A DNA stretch of 64,000 nt from Fistulifera solaris. Lineage: Eukaryota; Bacillariophyta; Bacillariophyceae; Naviculales; Stauroneidaceae. The number at the start of each line of letters is the position of its first letter. Position 1 is the stretch's first letter. The DNA is taken from contig AP026167.1 in NCBI GenBank assembly GCA_030295235.1, forward strand, positions 1 through 64,000, written 5' to 3'. The notes below the pieces were generated by a model. It was not told where the DNA came from and did not search any database. It saw only the letters and a program-made list of their open reading frames with translations. This document shows positions 22,658 through 33,215 of this stretch, in pieces. The translations under genes were made by a program, and so were the position numbers.

Positions 22658-23607
22658 ATGAACGACATTCCGCTATTAGAGCTTGTTTCGAGAGAAAAAT
22701 TCTGCGCAAAAGGGTTATAAAATCAGCCACCAGGCAAAGATTGACGTGCCCGTGAATCGTTTGCTGCGAGAACCGAAACATCTTGAGGAGTTAGAATGGG
22801 AAACGAATCGCGAAAAGATTATTTGGTACGATAACGACACAATCATTTGTGTATGCAGTCGGGATTGGTTGCTATGCTAGGTTTATTATGGAGAAGGTCG
22901 GCCAGCATTTTCTACCTGGCGCTATTTTCGGTAAATCCGATGCGACTATCGCCGAGATGGCGACTTGGTTCCGGTCGTTTCCATGTTCATGACAAGTCAA
23001 ACGCCTTATTCTTGGCGATTATCCTAGTTCTGATAGAAGACGCCATTTTGACATCGCGATCTTTTTCGCTGAGCAGTTTACGCAGATACTCGGTTCAAAT
23101 CCGACAAGATGCGTTAGTTTTATCACCAATCAATTGACCACGGATCAAAGCGTTCTCTTAGCTACACGTCCTTATCTATCGGATCGTAGCTGAACCTTTA
23201 CGCTACTGATGAAGGGCTAAGCGATGAAGGAACGGCAGTTGTAGATGCTCTGGAGAATCGACGACCTTCTCTTGGCTCTCTAAAGCTGAGATCACCTAGC
23301 GATTAGAGCGACAACTGCGACTAGATTCTATCATCGATAAGTTTAAGCTGGACTACCAGCTTGAAGATGTTGTCTTACCACTCCATTCACTGCGATGGTG
23401 AATGCTTTGGATAACGACACTAAAGCGAGACACCCCCGACCCAAAGACGTTAAGCGGCTCGATATCGTGACGAGAAATCTCAGTCCTGCTATCAAGGTGG
23501 AAGGCGCTGCCCAGTGGAGCCAGTTACTGATATCACTCATGAATCAAATCGCCTGTCTGGATCATTTCGAGAGTTTGAGTTTCACTATTTCGCCACTCGG
23601 ACTGTAA
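22658..23607 (+). pseudogene. WDL pseudogene, 3'-truncated
   Basis: Opens MNDIPLLELVSREKF and hits a frame break within 20 codons. In other frames: VPVNRLLREPKHLEELEWE, KIIWYDNDTIICVC, RFIMEKVGQHFLPGAIFGKS, FTQILGSNPTRCVSFITNQL, then several stops, LDNDTKARHPRPKDVKRLDI and QIACLDHFESLSFTIS at 23395-23607. The C-terminal third (RNR, NGTTID, HTD blocks) is absent; the sequence that follows has no family similarity. It is a near sister of the 26384 copy and more decayed. Confidence 0.85.
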
Positions 23608-23965
23608 AAGGCGATTAAACCTGAAACGAAGGCAACTTCACTTCGCGACTCGTGCGTTTTCATCGAGTGAAGGGTCAAACGTCGTTTTCCGCTTTGAGAT
23701 ATAACTTGGATAACTTTAGAGGCGCGTCAATTGTTACAAGGCACCACCATCATCATCGTCGAAATTCATTACAAAGAGGGAGGATGGTAAAAACGCAGTG
23801 TTGCAAATCAGCCATGGAGCTTCAAGCAACGTTGTGGATTAATCAACAACAAAGCTCTTTCTTCAAGCAGCAAAAAGAACAAACCCATCTGCTAATAAAT
23901 ACTGATTAGGTAAGAGATGTGAATTAGTGAATTGTCTAATTATCTTCCTTTGCGGCTCGATTCAA
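23608..23965. other. Spacer between converging WDL loci
   Basis: No supported gene. An 85-codon frame at 23652-23909 has a His run but no recognisable motif. Confidence 0.4.
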
Positions 23966-25596
23966 CTATTTCAAGTCGGATGAAGTAATATTGTCCACCA
24001 ACTCGCACAGCGTATCGGTGTTCATGGACAACGTTAGCCCAATGTATTGAAAATTGTGTGACACTCTTTCGGTCAGCGCCGTTGCAACATAAAACACCCG
24101 CAACTCTGTATTAGACACTTTTGTCAGCTGTTCGGATCCTTGATAGATGTGATTCACTTCATACAACTTGTCCAAAGTTGTCCCATTGGTAATTCTGTTG
24201 CCGGACGGATTAAGTACAGTAATGTAGCGGTTGCGTGAAATCAAGTGTTCCACCCAGGAAAGGTCAACGTGGCGTACGCGATAAAATTCACCGTCTGAAT
24301 AGTCGTCACTCTCTACGTCGGAATCACCATAATTGTAGTTTGAAGCACCATCATCATTATCATCATCAACGGACCAAGGATTTAAATAAATGGTACGGAT
24401 TCCTGGGTGCTCCTCCAGGGCCCGGAATATACGTTGGAGGTGGGGAGTCCAATTCACTGCGTCACAGCACCCATTAAGATTCAAATAATTTAAACTTGGA
24501 TTGGCAATAATGGCATTTATCAATGCATCCACAACAAGAGGCATATCCTCGTCAACGTTATCTTCAATGCTATCATTAAGGCAAACGACAGCAAAGGACA
24601 ATATCTCAATGTGACCCGATTCCGCCACTCTATCAAAAATGCAGCTAAAACTTTATTCCAACCCTTCCAATGTCTGAAATAGAAGTTCAGGCGGATAGCA
24701 CGCGCCAAAATCTTGACTGAGTTGAAATCTTCAAGCTCGATATCTTCTGCAATACAAGTGTAAAAGAGTTCATTTGCTTGAGCAGAGAACGGCAGCAAAA
24801 CCAATTCTTTCTCTCTGCCAGTTTCGATTCTCAACTTTTCAAAAACTCCGACCTGAAAAAGGCGCTTCAAATTGTCATGGCTAAATGCCACAGACAGAAT
24901 TCCCCAAGTCAAATATAAAAAGCCGAAGGAAGATCGTCGCTTCTCTAATGCCTCAACAAATGCCGTTCCCCCATCGGCCAATGTAGGAGCTCCCGACACA
25001 TTATGGCTATTGGTGAAGTGCAGATTCACCGGAAAAGATCGTGTTGCTAAAACAACCGACTGTTCGGGGCTCCAAACTCCCGAAGCGATTTCGAATTGAC
25101 GTTTTGGGTTTGCATCGAGAATGCGAGCTAGATGTTCGGGTTGAAGGGCAGTCAAGCGAAAATGATGAGGAGGCTGATTCGTGTCATCGTTGAGAAAAGA
25201 TTCAAAGATTAATTTGCTTTCTCCCGAGTATGGTAAAGAGCAGAGAAAGGCGATAGTATCCGCAATTGCGGCATCCGTCTTGCCGAAAATAGTGCATTGG
25301 CAAACGAATTTGTTGTCCCATTCCAGCGTCAACCACACCTTTCGTTCCTGATTATTGAGGAAAACGCCTGCTATGCAAATGATCGTTTCATTGTCACGCC
25401 ATATAGTAAACGGGCAAAGTGCAGTGTTATAATAGCTTTTCCAGACAACTTCGTCAAGAGAAATCGGCTCTCGCACAAATTGATAAACAGGAAGCGGAAA
25501 ACTGCTTTTGATCGGTCGGAAGAACTTCTGCTGAGGAGAAAGTATTTCTTCGGGAATACGCTTTAGCAAAGTAGAAATATTGTTATACCAGCTCAT
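23966..25596 (-). CDS. WDL family protein, one frameshift
   Basis: Starts MSWYNNISTLLKRIPEEILS at 25596. N-domain: LPVYQFVREPISLDEVVW, FTIWRDNETIICIAG, CTIFGKTDAAIADTIAFLCS. Middle: LQPEHLARILDANPKRQ, VWSPEQSVVLATRSFPV, DGGTAFVEALEKRRSSFGFL, VLLPFSAQANELFY. One base is missing in the A5 run 24635-24639, where FLIEWRN replaces the expected FFDRVAE. After the shift: LINAIIANPSLNYLNL, PHLQRIFRALEEHPGIRTIY, HLISRNRYITVLNPSG, RITNGTTLDKLYEVNHIYQG, MNTDTLCELVDN. A distinctive acidic, Asp/Asn/Tyr-rich insert (about 24380-24280) precedes the RNR block. Full length if the base is restored. Confidence 0.87.
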
Positions 25597-26244
25597 TTCT
25601 TTTTGTTTCTTGGTTCATTTCGTTCTATGTTTAACAAGTGGATGAGAGGATGAGAGAAGTGAGAAGTGAGAAGAATGATCATGATCGTTTTTTTGCTCGT
25701 TGAGTCTTTTAACCGATCCGAACACGATTTATGTTTAGTAAATACAACAACCGCCAACTCCAACAGCCAAACCTGGTAGAACTCAAGACTCAAGACCAAA
25801 CACACCAAAATGCCGATTGTTTCCAGAAACGAGAGATGAGATAGATACAGTAATAGTCTCTCTCTGGACGAGGACTATTGGACGAGGAAGGAGGAAGACT
25901 CGGAAGTCGGAAAGCAGGGATGCAACCGTCAGAAGTTGCTCAAAAAAATTCTCGACGTGATCATCTTACTCTCTGGTCAAATAAATGTCTTCTTTGCTTG
26001 TCTTCGGTTCTCTTGTCTATGTTACTAGTCAACATAGACGCACTTCAAGTGCTCATTTAAACTGAGAAGTGAGAAGTGCCTTGTACTTGTAAAATGATGT
26101 TGAAGGCTTTGACTGTGTAGTAAGAGCCAATGCAGTTGAACTAGGAGTTTGAACGGAGGTTATGATTTATGATCTCTAGTTCGGAAAAATTCTTAATCAC
26201 TCATGACTCATGACTGGATATATGGTCGGATACTTTAGTACCGC
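25597..26244. other. Divergent intergenic region
   Basis: Lies between a minus-strand gene (start 25596) and a plus-strand copy (start 26384). Purine-rich GAAG/GAGA stretches occur at about 25630-25670 and 25860-25920. No gene supported. Confidence 0.4.
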
Positions 26245-26383
26245 ATATAGCTAAGTAAGAAACGTGAAAAGATCTTCAAACACCCGATGAGAAATGCATG
26301 ATGGTGATCATAAGTTGCTGTTATTATAAGTAATATTATAAGTAACTATCCCTCCTTTACTTTTCAAGGAAAGCCAAAGAGAG
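26245..26383 (+). promoter_or_regulatory. Duplicated upstream region of a WDL copy
   Basis: Counterpart of 22441-22657: GTGAAAAGATCTTCAAA at about 26268, and CCTCCTTTACTTTTCAAGG ending 20 bp before the ATG. Similarity continues straight into both reading frames. Confidence 0.65.
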
Positions 26384-27890
26384 ATGAACGACAATCCGCT
26401 GATAGAGCTCATTTCGAGGGAAGAATTTTCCGGTTAAAAGGGCATCAAAATGGGCTGTAGGGCCGATTATGATGTGCCGATGTATCAACTGCTGCGAGAG
26501 CCGAAGCATCTTGAAGACTTTGATTGGGAAAAAAATCACGAGAAGATTATTTGCTGTAATAACGATACTGTCATCTGCGTGTGTGATCATGCCGGCTCGC
26601 ACTTTGATGAAGTACGCTATGCTAGCTTTATTATGGAAAAAGGCGACCGACATTATCTGCACGGCGCTATATTCGGTACAACAGATGCGGCTATCGTGGA
26701 GACGGCGACGTGGTTCTGGTCTCTTCCATGTTCAGGACAAGTCAAACAACTCACTGTCGGCGAATCCCTATTAGCTGATAGAATACACCATTTGATGTCG
26801 CGACCCTTTCAGCAGTGCAGTTCACGCGGATACTCGGTTCTAATTCTACACGATGCATCAGTTTTATCGTCAGTAACTTGACCGCGGAGCAAAACGTTCT
26901 CCTAGGAACGCGTTCTTACTCTTTGAATTTGGAGCTGAACCGTTACACTACTGATGAGGGGCTAAGCGATGAAGGAACGGCCTTTGTAGTTGCTCTGGAG
27001 AATCGCCAACATTCTTTTGGCTCTCTTCGGCTTAGTTCTCCTAGCTTTAAACCTGTGATGAATTGATCGAATCTGGAGCCACTACTGCGACTAGATTCTA
27101 TGATAGATAAGCTTGGCCTGTGTTTCATGAACGAGGATATCGTTTTGATTCCTTTCGTGGCCAGGTGAATGCTTTGGACTACGATATTAAAGCGAGGCAC
27201 ATTCGACCCGAAGATTTTGAGGGGCTCGATATCTTGACGAAAGATGTCAGTCTTGCTATCAATCTGGAAGGCACTCCCCAGTGGAGTCAAGTATTGATGT
27301 CAGTCTTAAATAGAATCGCCAGTCTGGGTCATTTCGAGAGTTTGTGCTTCACTATTGATCATTTCAGTGGGCTGCATTAAAGCTTGGATTTTGATCAGGC
27401 TTTAGTAGCTGTACTGGTCAATGTGATAACCAGCAATCCGCACTTGACTTCCTTTGAGTTCAAGAACATCCATGCTCTTATTGACATGGCTCCCCACAAA
27501 GAGACTATCTTTCAAGGTGTGGAAGAGCACCGCGGACTACGCACCGTGGCTTTTAATACCTTTCCACCCGATCACAGTATAATCGCAGAGTTAAATAACG
27601 GCCCCGAATATAGTCGTCAACAAGACCAATGGTACTCCTTGCTTGGGCAGCTGCTCTCTTGTAACCGGCGCATTAATGTCTGTGATGATCGCGGCATTAG
27701 ATACACCAACGGTTCCAGCATTGACAAACTATATGAGCTCAATGATTTTTATAATGGCTCCTTCGAGTTGTTGAAAGAATATTCTACCGCTTTATGACCT
27801 CTTTTTGTCGCGATGGCATTGACGGATGGCGCATCGGCAAACTTTCAGTATGCTGCTTTGTTGCTCTCGAGTTTTTGCAAGACGAAGTAA
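26384..27890 (+). pseudogene. WDL pseudogene, nearly full length
   Basis: Starts MNDNPLIELISREEFSG, then an in-frame TAA. Continuing: VPMYQLLREPKHLEDFDWEK, KIICCNNDTVICVCDHAG, HGAIFGTTDAAIVETATWFW; a frame change near 26800; ILGSNSTRCISFIVSNLTAE, RQHSFGSLRLSS, a stop at 27064; VALDYDIKA-type sequence, RHIRPEDFEGLDILTKDVSL, IASLGHFESLCF, a stop near 27380; SNPHLTSFEFKNIH, LLSCNRRINVCDDRG, NGSSIDKLYELNDFYNGSFE; then a final break before ASANFQYAALLLSS. At IWRDNET it has ICCNNDT. At least five disruptions of mixed kinds mark it as a true pseudogene. Confidence 0.87.
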
Positions 27891-28058
27891 CGATTGACTC
27901 ATTAGTGCGTGACTAGTGGCGCAATACTTATCAAAAAGGCTTTCTTTAAACCAGGAGGGGTACGAAAACGAAAGCAGATCCTTAATATCGTAAGACCTGG
28001 GTGACTTTGAATGAACGCAGCCGTAAGTTAATAAAGACACTGCTACAAATCATGCTAA

Positions 28059-29790
28059 TCACTTTTCATTTTTTGTTCGTTTCTTAGAAGCACGCGACGG
28101 CTGAGTCCTCGTGGCGCGTTTCACACTAGCAGTTCGGTGCGATTCTCTACGTTTTGCAACTGACTGAGTGGTAAATTTTCGTCGTGAGGGCGGCTTCATT
28201 CGATGCTCCTCTTGTTCTGTCGCAATTTTGAAAAGCTGACATAGTATATCGGTGTGATCGGATAGCAAGCATGCTGTGCGACGGAAGTTCTTGGACGCGC
28301 GTTGAACCACAGCGGTGCACATCAGCATCGGTCGAACGGAAATACAGTCTTTCACCAATCTTTCCGAGCCATGGTAAAAGCGATTTTGGTAAATTTCAGC
28401 TATTTTGGACGAATGAAAGGTAAAGCACCGGTGGTTGAAAATATCAAGCACCGTGATGTTTTCGTTTCGCAAAAGCAATTCCTCAAGAGGCGCGGCGTAT
28501 CGGTCACGGACTTCCTGGCGAAGATTCTTCATGTTTGTAGGATACTCGCGGACGGACAAGATGCGCATACTCGCGTGTCGTTCAAGCGCTTTGAATAGAG
28601 ACTTCATATGTGGACACAGCTCCACTTTCCAATTCATCTCACTCAAATCCACACAGGTGAGCGTCGGATTGGCACGAATCGTACGTGTGAGCGCATCGAT
28701 AAACGCTCTTACTCTGGCACGTGAATAATTGGGCTCTTCGAAAAATGGCTCATCGCCATCTTCAAAATCCCAGCGGTAGTTCATTGATAATCCCAAACGT
28801 TTGAAATTGCCTAGTGCGGACACACGATTTAAAAACGAGATAAGACGACCATCCCAATCTTCATGATAATGGTCCAGATAGAGTCTGAGATCCAGATCTT
28901 TCGTCACAATGTTGAGCGAATGAAAAGCGTGCGGTGGAATGTGTTTGGCATCCACTTCGTATTGCAGAGCCTTTACTTTGGCGGAGAAGGGCAACAACAC
29001 CAGCTCTGGGTCGAGGGCACACAGCGTCAATTTGTCCAGAACGTCGAGTTGAAACAAACGAATCAAGTTGTTACGGCTGAATGGCAACAGATTTTGAGGG
29101 AAGTTGATGGCGAGGGAGCCAAACGACGTCGTTCGTTGTTCGAGTGCGTCGATGAACGCCGTTCCGCCATCTTGAAAGGCCCAGCCGTCGGTGGTTTCCT
29201 CGGATTGAGCCAATGTCAGGTTCAAAGGAAACGGACGCGTCGCTAGAATAACCGATTGCTCGGGACTCCAATTTCCCAAGCGAAAATCAAAGTGCCGTTT
29301 CGGATTGGCGTGTAAGATCTTTGCTAGCTGCTCGGGTCGAAACGCGCGAAAATCGAATGTGTATGTCGTGTCGTATTCAAAGCCGGCATACAGTTTCAAA
29401 CGAGTACAAATGCTGTCTCCCTTTTCCTTGAGGGAACACAAAACGGTAGCGGCCTCGGCCAGCGCCTCATTTGATTCACCGAAAATGACACACTCCAACT
29501 CGTATTTGGGGTCACCGTCGTGTTCGATATTCAATGACAACGTGCGTTTGTCGTCTCGATCAAACGAAGAACCCGAAAAAACATACGAGTGCTCCACATT
29601 CCATCCAAATAGCGAGACAGCGATACTTGGGCAATTCCAAGTCTTCGAAAAAGTCTGGCGCGCGTACGAAATGGTACACTGGAATGTAATAAAATCCGCT
29701 CGGTTCCGGTCGGAGTTTCTTTTGTCGTTCGGAAAGCAAATCATCTGGAATACGCTCTAAGACACGAACGTGATGCGACGCTTGCTGCAT
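28059..29790 (-). CDS. WDL family protein with long basic tail, one frameshift
   Basis: The start at 29790 (MQQASHHVRVLERIPDDLLS) fits the family; an in-frame ATG at 30012 would add 74 atypical residues. N-domain is divergent: PVYHFVRAPDFFEDLELPKY, CLAIWMECGALVC in place of IWRDNET. One base is missing in the A6 run 29576-29581, so the frame reads T-TTT-TTC there. After the shift about 500 residues are open: CVIFGESNEALAEAATVLCS, FRPEQLAKILHANPKRHF, NWSPEQSVILATRPFPL, TTSFGSLAINFP, LLPFSAKVKALQY, ANPTLTCVDLSEMN, LEELLLRNENITVLDI, RTACLLSDHTDILCQLF. The final ~55 residues are strongly basic (RRKF, AKRRES, VKRATRT, ASKKRTKNEK). Confidence 0.87.
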
Positions 29791-30332
29791 GGTTATCTTG
29801 TCTGTGATGTTTCTATTAAGAGAAAAAATGACAGTGTTGTTGTTGGATTGTAATGAAAGCGATGCATGAGAGGAGACGACGACCATTAACTCGAAACGAT
29901 CGGCGACCAAGAAAATCGCCAGATTTTGAAGGTGTTTTCCTACATATTGGACAAACAAACTTTTGTGTGCCGGAACGACCTTTCCACTTTTGACACTCAG
30001 GATTGACATCATCGAGTCATGTACGCTGTTACTTCACTATGTATTGTATCGAAACGAGGTTTGCTAGCTTGTATTTACGTTAAATGCAATCAATTTCAGC
30101 GTTATAAATACCGTTCTAATCTCTTTTAAGCTCTTTTAAGAGAAATTCGGCTGACTCATCAGATTCATTCTTCGATTCAAAACGTTTGGTACCAGGTATA
30201 ATTTTTCTGAGAGGGTAACCTCCGCAAACAAACAATATAGTTTAGCGGGTCGCTTCTCTAGCATTGTAGAGTCCGGTCAAAACCGATAATGTACAAATTT
30301 TAGCAGGTATTTTCACAAAGATACGCAATTAT
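29791..30332. other. Spacer with TACCAGGTA site
   Basis: Upstream of the 28059-29790 gene. TACCAGGTA at 30190-30198. No gene seen apart from the in-frame upstream extension mentioned for that gene. Confidence 0.4.
30190..30198. promoter_or_regulatory. TACCAGGTA element
   Basis: Exact copy of the recurrent intergenic palindromic 9-mer, about 400 bp upstream of the ATG at 29790. Confidence 0.38.
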
Positions 30333-31000
30333 TCAAGTAGCCGATCTAGCTGCTTTCTTTGAACTTCCTGTCGGCTGGACTCTCCTCCGTTTCGCCGCTG
30401 CGGTTCGACGAGATTCAGAAGATCTTGCGACCGCTCTTACCTCTTCAACAACTTCTACACGAGTACAAGTCACCGTGTCCAGATCCACCTCAGAAAACAA
30501 ATCGCGACATGAACAATTGTGTGTATTGAAAATTCGCCAAAGCCGTTTCCGTTAAAGCCGTTACAATGAGATACAATCGCGTTACTATCTGCTGTGTTTT
30601 CAACAGCGACAATGATCCACTGTAAAAAGTCATTGAGCACGTAAAGTTTATCAATGGTGGTTCCATCTGTGATCCTCTTCCCAAATTCTTTCGATTGCGG
30701 GACAGCAGTTTCTCGAGCCAGATATACTGAAAATTGTTTTGTGGATAGACATCTCTGCTCTTGTTGCTGATGTCCACAGCAAATGTTTGTAATGCGGTGT
30801 GCTCCTCGATTGCCTCTAAAGTACTTCCCAAATGATCGGTCCAATCGAAACACCTAAAATAACCACTCAAATCCAGGTACGTCAATTGCGAATTGGCGCG
30901 AAACGCCCTCACCAATGCTTCGGCTACCTGCGCCACCAAAGGAAAAGAAAATATAAGCGAGCAGCTAAAGACGAAAGTCAGGCTTTCGAAATTCATCTGA
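30333..31000 (-). pseudogene. WDL C-terminal fragment with basic tail
   Basis: Reads MNFESLTFVF, AEALVRAFRANSQLTYLDLS, LGSTLEAIEEHTALQTFAVD, WLEKLLSRNRK; then frame changes through RITDGTTIDKLYVLNDF and FYSGSLSLLKTQ to TALTETALANFQYTQLFM. The tail, in another frame, reads AAAKRRRVQPTGSSKKAARS and stops at 30333. The N-domain and middle are missing. It directly follows a second C-terminal fragment in the same orientation. Confidence 0.75.
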
Positions 31001-31049
31001 ATCTCCATGAGTAAAAATTTTACAATTGAGATCTGCGTTCTGAATCTGC

Positions 31050-31490
31050 GTTTCGAAGTGCTAACAATTTCTTCACCAGCATCCAACAGTGTTTCCTCCA
31101 TCGCTACAAAAGCGACAGTGTGATCGAGATCTAGGCCATGAATAAACTCACATAATGCGTCGGTATGATTGGAGAGCAGAATCGCTGCGTACTGAAGATT
31201 CCCCATAACTCGATTCAGTAACGCCTCCACCACCATCAATGGTCTCAAAAATGCGGATTCTTTCAGAAAAGCGCTGTCGATCACCTTTATCTTGAAGAGC
31301 TCATCAATACTAGCTAGATCAAGAGGAACGTTTTGGGCCTTCACTTGTAAGGACCGTAACCTTTCGGATACGTGAAAGTAGCTGGTCGAGCCAGGAGTAC
31401 CTTGAATCCTCCGGATGTCATGGGCAGGAGTTCGCAACAACAGTTTGCAGCCTTGAGTGTTCCTCTATTGCTAGCAAAACGACTGACAGG
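31050..31490 (-). pseudogene. WDL C-terminal fragment, upstream of a second one
   Basis: Begins near 31490 with VLLAIEEHSRLQTVVANSCP, then in another frame ASIDELFKIKVIDS, LRPLMVVEALLNRVMGNLQY, AAILLSNHTDALCEFIHGLD and a tail containing STSKRRFRTQ. It covers only the last ~150 residues of a normal member. The open frame runs on from this tail into the LRR part of the next fragment, so two C-terminal ends lie head to tail as one chimaera. Confidence 0.75.
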
Positions 31491-33014
31491 TGTGTATCAG
31501 CCAAAGATACGCCGTGCACACTTTACTAAGAGTTCAGCATACCAGGTAGCGGGGCAGGCGATGACACTCCAGGGACTCCAGTGCGAGATCAGTAAGATTC
31601 CTTATAGTCGATCTAGTAGTATCGCAAAACACCACTATAATCTTATTCAGATGAATAAACGGGGTCAAAACAAAAATAGCCACTTAACTACATGCCCGTA
31701 TTATAGTTCCAAATTGGCTAAAAAGTACAAAATGGTTATAAATATATGTAGACTGGTATTTCTGAACTCTAAGATTTTATAGTGAGTTTTTGTCCTTGTC
31801 AATTGAAGTCACAAAATTTTGTATAGTAGCTTCCTACTCACTCACAAATTGCTGCCTGCAGCCGAAAAAATGGTTGTCGAATTGTTTATTGTTGATCGAT
31901 GGAAGGAAAAGTCAAAAGTCATTCCTTCGTTTTGTTCAAATTATGGCAGCCATTTCCAAGTCAATACAAAGCGAACAACATCAAGATTCCGAGCACTTTC
32001 GTCGTCAATATTCGAATGTCACTCGCCTCTACAGCTGTCGGACGTGATTGCAATCATAAGCAATCATCATGCAAGCCTTTCATTCCACCGAATGCACTCT
32101 ATAAGGATCTCACTGTTGTGTCAACTTTAATTTTCTCAAGAGTTTGGGGTGATAGATCAACAACGATAATTTCATTCATCCGCCTTCTAGGAATCGCCAA
32201 AGTCGGGTGAACTCCTACTCGAAAGGACTGTTGTATCCTTTTTTCAGGGGTGAGAGAGCAAAATGGTTCCAGTGCGGACGACTAGTCTATTTCTTTATCT
32301 TATCAGGCGTGTCTCGCCAACGGTTGCTAAGATGCTCGACGGCCACCATAATACAGCCACCAACCGATTGACTCTTCTCAATCGTTTGTCACACATGTAG
32401 TGCAGCATTCTCTGCAACGAAGCGGCAGAGCGGATACGACGTCTTATCCCCCTTCCAAGTTCACGGTTAAACACGGTCGGGCTCGGTTTGGAAATGCACC
32501 GATGCTGCGAATCTCTCTAAAGTGATTGATGCGACAGTCTCGGATTGTCTCCAACGTTCGTGTCAAATGCAGGGGTAATACCAGATGATCACCGCGTCGG
32601 CAACCCAATCAACTTCCAGGAAATGTTTGCATTCATAATCCTGTTGTGATTCATGGAGCAGCAAGGGCTGGTAGACCCTTCTCGCCAGTAGGGACCACTT
32701 TGTTTGTCATCCAATCACCATTGAACACCATTCAAACTTCTGGAAAAAGCCACGGCAAGTCTAACAACTAAGCACTCCTAATTGATTACTGTCGCTTCAT
32801 CCGACATATACATTTCAAAGGTTCATTGCTAGGGGGATGATAACCTCCCAAAATATGGTTCACTCATAACCCTCTAAAGCCTTTGAGACAGGAAACCTCC
32901 TAGCACGTTTCAAATACTAGGTTTGGTGTCTGTCAATACTAAGATGTAATGCTACTTCAAAAGATTAAGGGAAAGCATAATATTATTGTTTCTACTGTCG
33001 TACAATACCACTCA
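31491..33014. other. Long spacer, no supported gene
   Basis: Contains one TACCAGGTA at 31540-31548. Reading frames are short on both strands and match nothing I recognise. At about 32940-33010 the minus strand is the 3' flank of the VWA-domain gene and resembles the 3' flank of the gene at 59342-60112. Confidence 0.4.
31540..31548. promoter_or_regulatory. TACCAGGTA element
   Basis: Exact copy of the recurrent 9-mer, just upstream of the truncated WDL fragment that ends at 31490. Confidence 0.35.
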
Positions 33015-33215
33015 AATGGGCTACTGAGGGTTTGGATTTGGGTTAGGGGGCTAAGGTTGTTGTGGGTTAGGGTTAAGGGGCTGAGGTTGTTGCGGGTTAG
33101 GGGGCTGAGGGTTTGGATTCGGGTTAGGGTTAAGGGGCTGAGGTTGTTGCGGGTTAGGGGGCTGAGGGTTTGGATTCGGGTTAGGGTTAAGGGGCTGAGG
33201 TTGTTGCGGGTTATT
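33015..33215. repeat. 57-bp minisatellite with TTAGGG-like units
   Basis: The landmark CTGAGGTTGTTGCGGG recurs at 33081, 33138 and 33195, a 57-bp (19-codon) period; a degraded unit lies downstream at 33024-33080. Each unit holds GGGTTAGGGTTAAGGGG, two telomere-type hexamers. On the minus strand it encodes the Pro/Asn/Gln tail of the VWA protein, so the period keeps the frame. Confidence 0.9.

Noticed and set aside
31491-32940. Possible transposase or helicase remnant
   Set aside because: Short frames with no catalytic motif I could defend on either strand.
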